Of a stretch of 64,000 nt of DNA, positions 26,570 to 35,084 are shown one piece after another (the first letter of the stretch is position 1; each line of letters opens with the position of its first letter). The stretch lies in assembly GCF_000421265.1 (NCBI RefSeq), contig NZ_ATWN01000002.1, forward strand, positions 62,001-126,000, given 5' to 3'. This DNA is from Thalassospira lucentensis MCCC 1A00383 = DSM 14000 (GTDB lineage Bacteria > Pseudomonadota > Alphaproteobacteria > Rhodospirillales > Thalassospiraceae). A program made the position numbers and the translations under genes. The notes beneath the pieces are model-generated. The model saw only the letters and a list, made by a program, of their open reading frames with translations, did not search any database and had not been told where the DNA came from.

Positions 26570-27784
26570 ATGACCAACTTCGAGCAACTTATTTCAGATC
26601 AGTTTTGTGCGTTTGATGCCAACTACCTGTCGCAACAGGCGACATTTGAAGCACAGCTTGCTCCGCTTCAGAACAAGCTGATTGCGATCCAGAAAACCGG
26701 AAACAGCATGGCCGCATCCGATCAGCAAATGATCGAATGCAAATGGTTGCTGTCCTATACCGCCGACTGGAAAATGCTGGCGGGGAAACTGGCGGCATTT
26801 GAAAAATCCCTTGATAACCCTGATCAGGATTGGGCCAGTCAGCAGGTCGCAATCGATGGTTCCTGGGGGCCTTGCTATGATCAATGGTTCCTCAAGGTTG
26901 ATGCGATGATTGATGCGGTCAATACGTTGGCCGATCAGGAGCAAGCACCGCAATATCCGTTTCTGTTCCTCGCCCCGATTGCGACACCGCAAAAGATGGT
27001 CGCGTGGCTGGAAAGCCAGAAAACGTCACACATCTTTGCCGATGGGCTGGATCGTCGTGATGCCTTGGGGGCTGTCACCGCAACCTTGTCGCAGATGTGT
27101 TTCAAAAGCGAAATTCGCGATTATTTCCAAACCCATGTGAAGGGTTTTGACCTTAGTGATGACTATGTCGCGGCCTATAAAAAATGGCTCGATGACTGGC
27201 AGGATGGGCAAAGTGGCTATTGGGGCGGATGGTTCGCAACTGCGTCGGATGGTGTGTTGAAAAGCCCCGACCTCAGCCTGACGTTCCATAATATTTCCTA
27301 CCAGCACGGCAAGGTCGATTTATGGGTGGAGATTTTTGCAACCACGCTTGCGATCCGCGATCAGGCTTATCCTTTTGGCTGGAAGCACAACGATGATTTC
27401 AACAATCACAACAATTACGATGTGACGAAAATCTTTGATCTTGGCTGGTCTCAGGTCGATGACGCATCGCAAAAGGCGGCATCAGATGACATCGGTCTGA
27501 TTCTTGACTGGTGTCTGACCAAATCCATGACGCCAGATGGCGGTTTCATTGATGATCCGACCTTCTATAATTCCGTCGGGGCGGCCTATTATTACGGTGT
27601 CTCATTCCTTGATCAGGCGGGATATTTTGCAACAACCAAGCCATTCTGGACGGACAAATCGTTTGCCGATGGACCCGCGCTTTGTTGCAAAATCCAGAAG
27701 AAAATCAAATCCGAAGGCCTGGATGATGCCGAAGCCAAGGCCGCATTGGAAAAGCTTGTCGATGCCTGCGGAAATTGCACCTGA
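26570..27784 (+). CDS. Unrecognised 404-residue cytoplasmic protein
   Basis: A soluble, acidic protein with no signal peptide or membrane helix. It is rich in aromatic residues, especially Trp (WLLSYTADWKM, WLDDWQDGQSGYWGGWF), and in Asp, with repeated helix-like segments, and ends with CC and CGNC cysteines (ALCCK and DACGNCT). A stretch GGFIDDPTFYNSVGAAYYYG is reminiscent of helical alpha/alpha-toroid proteins, but I cannot place it in a family. GGGGGGAT precedes the ATG. It is followed by a DksA-like gene after 111 bases. Confidence 0.75.
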   Translation: MTNFEQLISDQFCAFDANYLSQQATFEAQLAPLQNKLIAIQKTGNSMAASDQQMIECKWLLSYTADWKMLAGKLAAFEKSLDNPDQDWASQQVAIDGSWGPCYDQWFLKVDAMIDAVNTLADQEQAPQYPFLFLAPIATPQKMVAWLESQKTSHIFADGLDRRDALGAVTATLSQMCFKSEIRDYFQTHVKGFDLSDDYVAAYKKWLDDWQDGQSGYWGGWFATASDGVLKSPDLSLTFHNISYQHGKVDLWVEIFATTLAIRDQAYPFGWKHNDDFNNHNNYDVTKIFDLGWSQVDDASQKAASDDIGLILDWCLTKSMTPDGGFIDDPTFYNSVGAAYYYGVSFLDQAGYFATTKPFWTDKSFADGPALCCKIQKKIKSEGLDDAEAKAALEKLVDACGNCT

Positions 27785-27895
27785 ATATGTGTGCCCCCCG
27801 GTCGCGACTTTAAATCTGCACAAAGGGGTTGGCGAAAGACCGATGACCCACCCCATATAAGAAAAGAAGAACAACAACACATTACGAGGTTCGCG

Positions 27896-28255
27896 ATGAC
27901 AGATCGTAAAGACATTGATCTTGCTGAACTGCGCACACGGCTTGAAACCCGACGCGCAGAGCTGTTGGCACATTCCAGCCATTCAGAAGATTACCGTAAG
28001 CCCGTCGAGCTTGATCAACAGGCGGTCGGGCGTCTGTCACGTATGGATGCACTACAAAATCAGCAAATGCATCTTGAACAGGAACGCCGTCGCGCTGCCG
28101 AACTGACCCGGATTGAAAAAACACTGACCCGGATGGATCAGGATCAATACGGCCATTGTCATAACTGCGGCGACGATATTGAACTCAAACGTCTGGAATT
28201 TGACCCGACCACGCCATTGTGTGTTGAGTGTGCGGATCGGGTCAGCCATGTCTGA
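27896..28255 (+). CDS. TraR/DksA-family zinc-finger protein
   Basis: A 119-residue protein with a helical coiled-coil N-terminal part and a C4 zinc finger, CHNCG then CVECA 17 residues later, as in DksA and related proteins that enter the RNA polymerase secondary channel. It is shorter than DksA (about 150), like other DksA-like proteins. The two acidic tip residues of DksA are not clearly present, so its effect on transcription is open. The start ATG at 27896 has GAGG 6 bases upstream. Confidence 0.86.
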   Translation: MTDRKDIDLAELRTRLETRRAELLAHSSHSEDYRKPVELDQQAVGRLSRMDALQNQQMHLEQERRRAAELTRIEKTLTRMDQDQYGHCHNCGDDIELKRLEFDPTTPLCVECADRVSHV

Positions 28256-28317
28256 TAGGAAGATATGATTGGCACAATGGGGCCTTCCCCTAAAATAAGT
28301 GAAACGGGAGAAGCCAT

Positions 28318-29052
28318 TTGCCGGCTTTTGGGCAACATAACCGACTGAACGTGCTTGCCGTATTGGTCGTGGCAAGTGTGATGTTTGCACTTTTGGCTCT
28401 TCCCAAAAGCACGGTCGCCCAAACCAATGGCTGCGGGCCGGTGCAGACGCCGTCAACGACCCTTGAGTTTATTCAGATGGACCCGATGCTGGACCGGCAT
28501 CGCTCCGTGCGCTGGCTCAACAGTCGGGCAGGCGGCAGTCCGCGCTATCTTGTGACGGGGCTCACCGAATATGAAATGCGCGCGTCGTTTAACATGCGTC
28601 TTGAACCCCGCGAAGCCCGCTTTGGGCGGTATTGCTTAACCCCTGTAACGGTTAATCCGCGGGTCGAGGTCGTCAAACATCTTGTCTATGTCGCGTCCGA
28701 ACTTGAACGCGGAAGCTGCGAATATAATGTCGTTTACGCCCACGAAGGCGAACACGTTAAAATCAATCAGGGGATGGAAGCCGACATTCAGGCCTCTCTT
28801 GACGACATGGTGGGCGATATCACCCGCACGGTTGCCGCAATGCCGCCGATGTCGGGTGAAAATGTCGCACGGTCGATCAAAAGGTTGCTGTCGGAATATG
28901 GCCGTGAATTCAAACGGCGCCTTAACGATATTGATCGTAGCCGCCGCGAAGATCACAAACGCATCGATACCCCCGAACAATATGACAAACTGTCACGGGC
29001 ATGCGGACCGAATTCGGCATTCGATACGGTTCTGCCCCGCGCAGCACGCTAG
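28318..29052 (+). CDS. Secreted HExxH-motif protein, DUF922-like
   Basis: A 244-residue protein with a signal peptide (NVLAVLVVASVMFALLALP, then TVAQ) and a zinc-metalloprotease-like motif HEGEH in YAHEGEHVKI near residue 143. This placing, with conserved Cys flanking it, resembles the DUF922 (predicted secreted Zn-protease) group, whose activity is not established. A TTG start at 28318 with GGAGAAG upstream is used; no ATG precedes the signal. It converges on the LuxR regulator, with 2 bases between the stop codons. Confidence 0.68.
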   Translation: MPAFGQHNRLNVLAVLVVASVMFALLALPKSTVAQTNGCGPVQTPSTTLEFIQMDPMLDRHRSVRWLNSRAGGSPRYLVTGLTEYEMRASFNMRLEPREARFGRYCLTPVTVNPRVEVVKHLVYVASELERGSCEYNVVYAHEGEHVKINQGMEADIQASLDDMVGDITRTVAAMPPMSGENVARSIKRLLSEYGREFKRRLNDIDRSRREDHKRIDTPEQYDKLSRACGPNSAFDTVLPRAAR

Positions 29053-29054
29053 GC

Positions 29055-29720
29055 TCAACCTTCGAGCGTCACCAGACCTTTTTCAATCGCATAGCGGACC
29101 AACCCGGCAGAACTGTCGATATCAAGTTTGCGTTTGATGTTCCGGCGGTGGGTTTCAACCGTACGCACGCTGATATCAAGTTCACGCGCGACATGCTTGT
29201 TGCTCGCACCCTTCGCCAGAAGCCGCAAAACCGTACGTTCGCGGGTTGTTAACGGCACGCCATCGCTGTTACTGCCTTCGCCCGACGTGATCCGTTCAAA
29301 GGTCGAACTATAGGCTTCCCCACCATTGGCGATGGTTTCAATCGCGCGCACCATGTCGTTTGACGACACGTCTTTAAGGATAAAGCCCCGTGCTCCGGCT
29401 TCCTGTGCTGTGCGCAGATATTCCGGATTTTCGTGCATCGATAGAATGACGACCTTGGTGTCCGGCATGGTTTCACGGAACTTTTCGGCGGCTTCCAGAC
29501 CGTTCATCACCGGCATCGAAATGTCCATCAAAACGATGTCGGGTTGCAGTTCACGTGCCAGTGCTAGCGCCTCGACACCGTTGCTTGCTTCGCCAACGAT
29601 GTTGATATGCTCAAAGCATTCCAGTCGCGACCGGATGCCATCCATGACAAGCGCGTGGTCATCGCACAAAAGAACGCGCATCGGACGGTTGGCTGAATAG
29701 GTAAGGTTGGCATTGTTCAT
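29055..29720 (-). CDS. LuxR-family (NarL-type) response regulator
   Basis: A 221-residue regulator. The receiver domain has the DDH acid pair, phospho-Asp in LMDISMPVM, Ser/Thr in ILSMHE and Lys in ILKD. The C-terminal LuxR helix-turn-helix has LTTRERTVLRLLAKGASN and VETHRRNIKRKL. The gene starts 53 bases after the end of the histidine kinase at 29774-31177, on the same strand, so the two form a kinase-regulator pair. Targets unknown. Confidence 0.92.
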   Translation of the reverse strand: MNNANLTYSANRPMRVLLCDDHALVMDGIRSRLECFEHINIVGEASNGVEALALARELQPDIVLMDISMPVMNGLEAAEKFRETMPDTKVVILSMHENPEYLRTAQEAGARGFILKDVSSNDMVRAIETIANGGEAYSSTFERITSGEGSNSDGVPLTTRERTVLRLLAKGASNKHVARELDISVRTVETHRRNIKRKLDIDSSAGLVRYAIEKGLVTLEG

Positions 29721-29773
29721 CGGTCGAAACTTGCTTCCTGTCGCTGAGGTGTTCTGGCGAAGTAATTATAAGA

Positions 29774-31177
29774 TTAACTGCTGATTGTCTTGTCGGGTAG
29801 CTCATTATGCGCACTTGCCGGAATAAATGCAGTTATCCTTGTGCCGTCATCGACTTCAGAACGCACGCTGAGCCCGCCACCATGAAATTCCATGCGTTCG
29901 CGCATGTTACGCAAACCAATGCCAGCCCGCGGGTCGCGGTTGCGGATATATCGGTTGGTCTCAAACCCGACCCCGTTATCGCCAATCCGCATCACAACGC
30001 TTTGGCCCTCACGCTTGATCGAAATTGTCACAACCGTTGCATCGGCGTGGCGGACAATGTTGGTAAGCGTTTCCTGCAAAACACGGTACAGCGTGGTTTT
30101 CTTGGCGATGTCGAGTTGATTATCGATGGTGTCGCATTTGACTTCAATCCGCATGCCCGACCGGTCTTGAAGTTCGGCACACATGCTTTCAATCGCGGGT
30201 TTCAGGCCAAGGTCATCCAAAACAGCCGGGCGCAAGTCACGTGATATACGCCGCACTTCGTGAATGGCATCCTGAAGGCGCTTGGCCGCCTTTTCCATTG
30301 GTTCGACCGCCGGGCTTGATTGGGACCCAATGCGCGCAATTGCGGTTTCGACCGAATATTTCACCGACACCAGAATTTGGCTGATCCCGTCATGCAACTC
30401 ACGTGAAACGCGCAGGCGTTCCTGTTCCTGAACATCAACAACCCGGTGGGTCAGTTCCTTAAGCTTGGAATCGGCCAGTTTGCGTTCTGAAAGGGTGACA
30501 ACCGTGCCCGATATGCCGACCAGCAACACCGCAAGGATGGTAACCCCGATGATGGAAATGGTGGTTTCGCGAATGTGGGTGGAAACCTCGGATTCAATTT
30601 CGGCGACCTGTTCGGAAATATCGTCGATATAAATTCCCGTGCCGATCATCCAGCCCCATTTTTCAAGCATCAGCGAGTAGGATATTTTTTCCGTCGGTTC
30701 GCCTGTCGATGGCTTTTCCCAAACGTGGCGCATGAAGTCGCCACCCTTTTCGGCATTGAAAATCAATCCCTGAATGACCGAATTGCCGTTGATATCACGC
30801 AAGTTCCAGTACGTCCGACCCAGCCGCCAGGGTTGCGGCGGATCGACAAGGGCGGTGCCATCGCGGTCATAAATAAAGAAATAGCCGTCCTCGCCATAAG
30901 ACAGATCTTCAATGATCGCCTTGACCCGTTCCTTGGATACCGCATCAAGCGGGCTTGCCACCGAATAGATATGGTCAATCGATGCTAAGGCCAGCTCAAG
31001 ATAGCTTTTAAGCTCGTCTTTGCGGGCTTTGAGGATGTTGCGCTCAAACGTCCTGATTTCGGCTTCGGCCAGTCGTTCGGCCTGGGCAAACACCAGCCAT
31101 GAAATCGCACTGGCGGCCAGGACAAGCGGCAGAATGGACAGCAAAAGAAACTTTAGTCGAAGATTAAGCTTCGGCAT
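29774..31177 (-). CDS. Sensor histidine kinase with periplasmic Cache domain, HisKA_3 type
   Basis: A 467-residue membrane kinase: helix at about 8-30, a single Cache domain facing the periplasm (GEDGYFFIYDRDGTALVDP, typical of sCache_2 sensors of carboxylates and other small ligands), second helix about 214-236, then a HisKA_3 dimerisation region with phospho-His in RELHDGISQ and an ATPase domain (LTNIVRHADA, GDNGVGF, GIGLRNMRERM). This is the NarX/DegS-type family, which pairs with NarL-type regulators; the partner lies directly downstream. Confidence 0.92.
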   Translation of the reverse strand: MPKLNLRLKFLLLSILPLVLAASAISWLVFAQAERLAEAEIRTFERNILKARKDELKSYLELALASIDHIYSVASPLDAVSKERVKAIIEDLSYGEDGYFFIYDRDGTALVDPPQPWRLGRTYWNLRDINGNSVIQGLIFNAEKGGDFMRHVWEKPSTGEPTEKISYSLMLEKWGWMIGTGIYIDDISEQVAEIESEVSTHIRETTISIIGVTILAVLLVGISGTVVTLSERKLADSKLKELTHRVVDVQEQERLRVSRELHDGISQILVSVKYSVETAIARIGSQSSPAVEPMEKAAKRLQDAIHEVRRISRDLRPAVLDDLGLKPAIESMCAELQDRSGMRIEVKCDTIDNQLDIAKKTTLYRVLQETLTNIVRHADATVVTISIKREGQSVVMRIGDNGVGFETNRYIRNRDPRAGIGLRNMRERMEFHGGGLSVRSEVDDGTRITAFIPASAHNELPDKTISS

Positions 31178-31336
31178 GGGCGTGACCGTTTTGGCAGCGG
31201 GGAAGGTTTCGAAGGTCGGACAATAGCATATTTGTTACAAAAGTCCCTGCAAGATCACGGGTTCTCAACTATGAGGATATGCGCGGACTACAGCGCATTT
31301 TCCACATGGTGAAAACCTGCTGGCCTGTATTTATCA

Positions 31337-31355
31337 AAATTGGTATTACCAATTT
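31337..31355. promoter_or_regulatory. FadR/PdhR/LldR-type operator palindrome
   Basis: AAATTGGTA and TACCAATTT are perfect 9-base arms around a single T. The core ATTGGT-N3-ACCAAT is the binding consensus of FadR-subfamily GntR regulators such as PdhR and LldR, which respond to pyruvate and lactate; GlcC, the glycolate regulator, belongs to the same subfamily. It lies 255 bases before pyc and just outside the start of the divergent kinase gene. Nothing else in the 432-base gap 31178-31609 can be supported as a gene. The regulator gene is not in the window. Confidence 0.65.
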
Positions 31356-31609
31356 CACGGATCAAGCTTTGACAGGGGGTGGGCAATGCGCATATATCAT
31401 AAACGTCGCCTGCCCACCGGGCGCCAAAAACTTTGGATGCACTGCACGCGTTTTATCGGTGCACGCATCCTGATCCGCCACATTAGGTCTGGCGTTGCAG
31501 GCATCCCGCACCGCAACGCATTCCGGGACCATATCGTGGCGTTCACTTGGTTTTGGCAGGCGCGCACAGGCCGTTCCTGCCATAAAAATCTGGTAGGAGC
31601 CCGGTGTAT

Positions 31610-34600
31610 ATGAACCGTTCAGCACCAAAACGTATCCGTAAACTTCTCGTCGCCAATCGCGGCGAAATCGCCATTCGTGTTTTGCGCGCTGCAAACGAAC
31701 TTGGTATTCGTACGGTTGCGATTTTTTCCGACGAAGACCGTTTTGCCCTTCACCGTTTCAAGGCGGATGAAAGCTATACCGTGGGCAAGGGCAACAAGCC
31801 CATTCGCGCCTATCTCGATATCGAGGATATCCTGCGCGTTGCGCGCGATGCCGATGTTGATGCCATCCATCCGGGCTATGGTTTCCTGTCGGAAAACCCC
31901 GAATTCGCTGATGCCTGTGCCGAGGCCGGCATTCAGTTTATCGGCCCTGATTCTGATGTGATGCGCCTTCTGGGCAACAAGGTATCGGCGCGTAATCTGG
32001 CCGAAACCGCCGATGTGCCGGTAATGCCTGCATCCGCGGCCTTGCCCGAAGACATGGCCGAAGTCAGCAAGATTGCCGAAAAACTCGGCTACCCGCTGAT
32101 GCTCAAGGCAAGCTGGGGCGGCGGTGGACGCGGTATGCGCGTCATTGAAAATGGCAAGGATCTGTCCAATCAGGTGCTCGGTGCCCGGCGCGAGGCCGAG
32201 GCCGCCTTTGGCAATGGCGAGGTGTATTTTGAAAAACTGATCCGCCGGGCCCGCCATGTTGAGGTGCAGCTTCTGGGCGATAACCACGGCACACTTGTTC
32301 ATCTGTATGAACGTGATTGTTCGGTGCAGCGCCGCAATCAAAAAGTCGTCGAACGCGCGCCGGCACCATATCTGGATGACGCGCAGCGCAAGGAAATCTG
32401 TGATGCTGCCATCCGGTTGGGCAAGGCCGCCAACTATGTAAATGCCGGCACGGTCGAATTCCTGATGGATGTCGATACATCCAAATTCTATTTTATCGAG
32501 GTCAATCCCCGCATTCAGGTCGAACACACCGTGACCGAATGTGTCACCGGCTTTGATCTGGTAAAGGCGCAAATCCTGATTGCGCAAGGCGGTCGGATCG
32601 GCTTCCCATCGGAAACCGGCATTCCGTGGCAGGATAAAATCAAGCTGCGTGATCATGCGCTTCAGTGCCGCATCACCACCGAAAACCCCGAAAACAACTT
32701 TGTCCCCGATTACGGGATCATCAAGGTGTATCGCGGTGCTAACGGCTTTGGTATTCGTCTGGATGGTGGCACGGCCTATTCCGGTGCGGTGATTACGCCG
32801 TTCTATGACAGCATGCTTGAAAAAGTCACCGCATGGGGCAGTACCCCGCGGGAAGCTGTGGACCGTATGGACCGCGCATTGCGTGAATTCCGTATTCGCG
32901 GTGTTGCGACCAATCTGGCGTTCCTTGAAAACCTGATCAATCACCCGAAATTCCGGGCTGGTGAATATACCACGCGCTTCATTGATGAAACGCCCGACCT
33001 GTTTAAATTCGTGCGCCGTCGCGACCGTGCAACGCGTCTTCTGCGTTTCATCGGCGAAGTCGCGGTCAATGGCAATCCAGAGGTCGAAGGCCGCGTTGTC
33101 CCGACCAATCTGCATGATCCGGTGATGCCAAAATCAATTGATCTGGATGAAATTCGTCCCGGCACGAAGCAAAAACTTGATCAATTGGGACCAGAAGGTT
33201 TCTCCCGCTGGATGAAGGATCAGGACCGCGTCCTGATCACCGATACCACCATGCGTGATGCCCATCAGTCACTGTTGGCGACCCGCATGCGGACCTATGA
33301 CATGCTGGCAATCGCACCCTATTATGCGCATGGCCTGCCTGAACTATTTTCGCTCGAATGTTGGGGCGGGGCGACGTTTGATGTTGCCATGCGGTTCCTC
33401 AACGAAGATCCGTGGGACCGTCTGGTCAAGCTGCGTGAACGGGTGCCCAATATCCTCACACAAATGCTTTTGCGTGCCTCAAACGCGGTCGGCTATACGA
33501 ACTATCCCGATAATGCGGTGGATTATTTCGTTAAGCAGGCCGCAGACCACGGCATGGATGTCTTCCGGGTGTTTGACAGCCTGAACTGGGTTGAAAACAT
33601 GAAGGTCGCGATGGAATCGGTGCTTAAAACCGATAAACTCTGCGAAGCGACCATTTGTTACACGGGTGACATCTACGACAAAAGCCGCCCGAAATATAAC
33701 CTTGATTACTATGTCAGTATGGCGCGCGAGCTGGAGAAATCCGGTGCCCATATTCTGGGGCTTAAGGACATGGCCGGTGTGCTGCGTCCGGCCGCGGCGA
33801 CCGAACTGGTCAAAGCACTTAAAGACACGGTCAATATCCCGATCCATTTTCACACCCATGACACCAGCGGTATTTCAGCCGCCACCGTGATTGCCGCCAT
33901 TGATGCCGGGGTCGATGCGGTTGATGCCGCCATGGATTCGATGTCGGGTCTGACGTCCCAGCCCAACCTTGGCTCCATCGCCAACAACTATATTGGTCAG
34001 CCCCGTGATCCGGGCCTCAATACCGAGGCGCTCAAGGAAGTTTCGACCTATTGGGAACAAATCCGTCGCTACTACGCCGGATTTGAAAGTGACATTCGAA
34101 GCGGCACGTCGGACGTCTATGTCCATGAAATGCCGGGTGGCCAATACACCAACCTGCGCCAACAGGCACGTGCCCTGGGCCTTGATGATCGCTGGCCCGA
34201 AGTTTCCAAGGCCTATGCGGCGGTCAACAAGATGTTTGGCGATGTTGTTAAGGTCACGCCAAGCTCCAAGGTCGTCGGCGATATGGCGTTGATGATGGTG
34301 ACATCGGGCTTAAGCGAGGAAGACGTTCTTGATCCGAAAAAGGACATTACATTCCCCGATAGCGTGATTTCCTTCTTCCGCGGTGAAATCGGTCAGCCGG
34401 TCGGCGGCTTCCCGCCCGCCTTGCAGCGCAAGGTGCTCAAAGGCGGCGAAGCCCTTTCGGATCGTCCGGGCAAGTCTTTGCCACCGATTGATTTCGAAGC
34501 GACCCGCAAGGAGATCGAAAAGAAAACCCATCGCAACATCAGCGATGCGGAGGTTGCATCCTATGTGATGTATCCCAAGGTGTTCCTTGATTACGCCGAA

Positions 34601-35077
34601 CACCGCAGCCACAACGCCGATGTGTCGGTGCTGCCAACCCCGGTCTTTTTCTATGGGATGAACCAGAACGATGAAATCTCGGTTGATCTGGAAAAGGGCA
34701 AGACGCTTGTCATTCGCTATCTGACAACGTCCGAGGGCGGTGACGACGAAGGTCAACGCACAGTGTTCTTCGAACTCAACGGTCAACCCCGAACGGTCAA
34801 GGTCGCCGACAAGACCCTTGCCGCCACGGGCAAGGTTCGACCCAAGGCCGAAGACGGCAACAAACTTCACATCGCAGCCCCGATGCCGGGACTTGTGGTC
34901 GAGGTGCATGTCGCCGAAGGCCAGAAGGTCAAGGCCGGTGATGTGATGTGCTCGCTCGAAGCCATGAAAATGGAAACCGCAGTTCACGCGGAAAAGGACG
35001 GCACGGTGGTAACCATCCACGCGCCTGCCGGTACACAGGTCGACAGCAAGGACTTGCTGATCGAACTAACGGAGTAA
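31610..35077 (+). CDS. pyc: Pyruvate carboxylase
   Basis: Pyruvate carboxylase makes oxaloacetate from pyruvate, bicarbonate and ATP. The 1155-residue product contains the whole single-chain enzyme: biotin carboxylase domain (1 to about 450; KASWGGGGRGMRV and FIEVNPRIQVEHTVTE), carboxyltransferase domain (about 530-800; DTTMRDAHQSLLATRMR, metal-binding HFHTHDTSG), and the C-terminal biotin carrier domain with EAMKMET, whose lysine carries biotin. AGGAG lies 10 bases before the ATG at 31610; a GTG at 31604 is too close. glcD begins 7 bases after the stop, so pyc probably heads a pyc-glcDEF operon. Confidence 0.97.
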   Translation: MNRSAPKRIRKLLVANRGEIAIRVLRAANELGIRTVAIFSDEDRFALHRFKADESYTVGKGNKPIRAYLDIEDILRVARDADVDAIHPGYGFLSENPEFADACAEAGIQFIGPDSDVMRLLGNKVSARNLAETADVPVMPASAALPEDMAEVSKIAEKLGYPLMLKASWGGGGRGMRVIENGKDLSNQVLGARREAEAAFGNGEVYFEKLIRRARHVEVQLLGDNHGTLVHLYERDCSVQRRNQKVVERAPAPYLDDAQRKEICDAAIRLGKAANYVNAGTVEFLMDVDTSKFYFIEVNPRIQVEHTVTECVTGFDLVKAQILIAQGGRIGFPSETGIPWQDKIKLRDHALQCRITTENPENNFVPDYGIIKVYRGANGFGIRLDGGTAYSGAVITPFYDSMLEKVTAWGSTPREAVDRMDRALREFRIRGVATNLAFLENLINHPKFRAGEYTTRFIDETPDLFKFVRRRDRATRLLRFIGEVAVNGNPEVEGRVVPTNLHDPVMPKSIDLDEIRPGTKQKLDQLGPEGFSRWMKDQDRVLITDTTMRDAHQSLLATRMRTYDMLAIAPYYAHGLPELFSLECWGGATFDVAMRFLNEDPWDRLVKLRERVPNILTQMLLRASNAVGYTNYPDNAVDYFVKQAADHGMDVFRVFDSLNWVENMKVAMESVLKTDKLCEATICYTGDIYDKSRPKYNLDYYVSMARELEKSGAHILGLKDMAGVLRPAAATELVKALKDTVNIPIHFHTHDTSGISAATVIAAIDAGVDAVDAAMDSMSGLTSQPNLGSIANNYIGQPRDPGLNTEALKEVSTYWEQIRRYYAGFESDIRSGTSDVYVHEMPGGQYTNLRQQARALGLDDRWPEVSKAYAAVNKMFGDVVKVTPSSKVVGDMALMMVTSGLSEEDVLDPKKDITFPDSVISFFRGEIGQPVGGFPPALQRKVLKGGEALSDRPGKSLPPIDFEATRKEIEKKTHRNISDAEVASYVMYPKVFLDYAEHRSHNADVSVLPTPVFFYGMNQNDEISVDLEKGKTLVIRYLTTSEGGDDEGQRTVFFELNGQPRTVKVADKTLAATGKVRPKAEDGNKLHIAAPMPGLVVEVHVAEGQKVKAGDVMCSLEAMKMETAVHAEKDGTVVTIHAPAGTQVDSKDLLIELTE

Positions 35078-35084
35078 ACCACCG

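Noticed and set aside
31279-31473. 64-codon plus-strand ORF upstream of pyc
   Set aside because: It crosses the operator palindrome and has no convincing ribosome binding site or family-like sequence.
31619-33115. 498-codon open frame on the minus strand inside pyc
   Set aside because: It is the antisense shadow of the pyc reading frame, with no ribosome binding site; pyc has full family motifs over the same bases.
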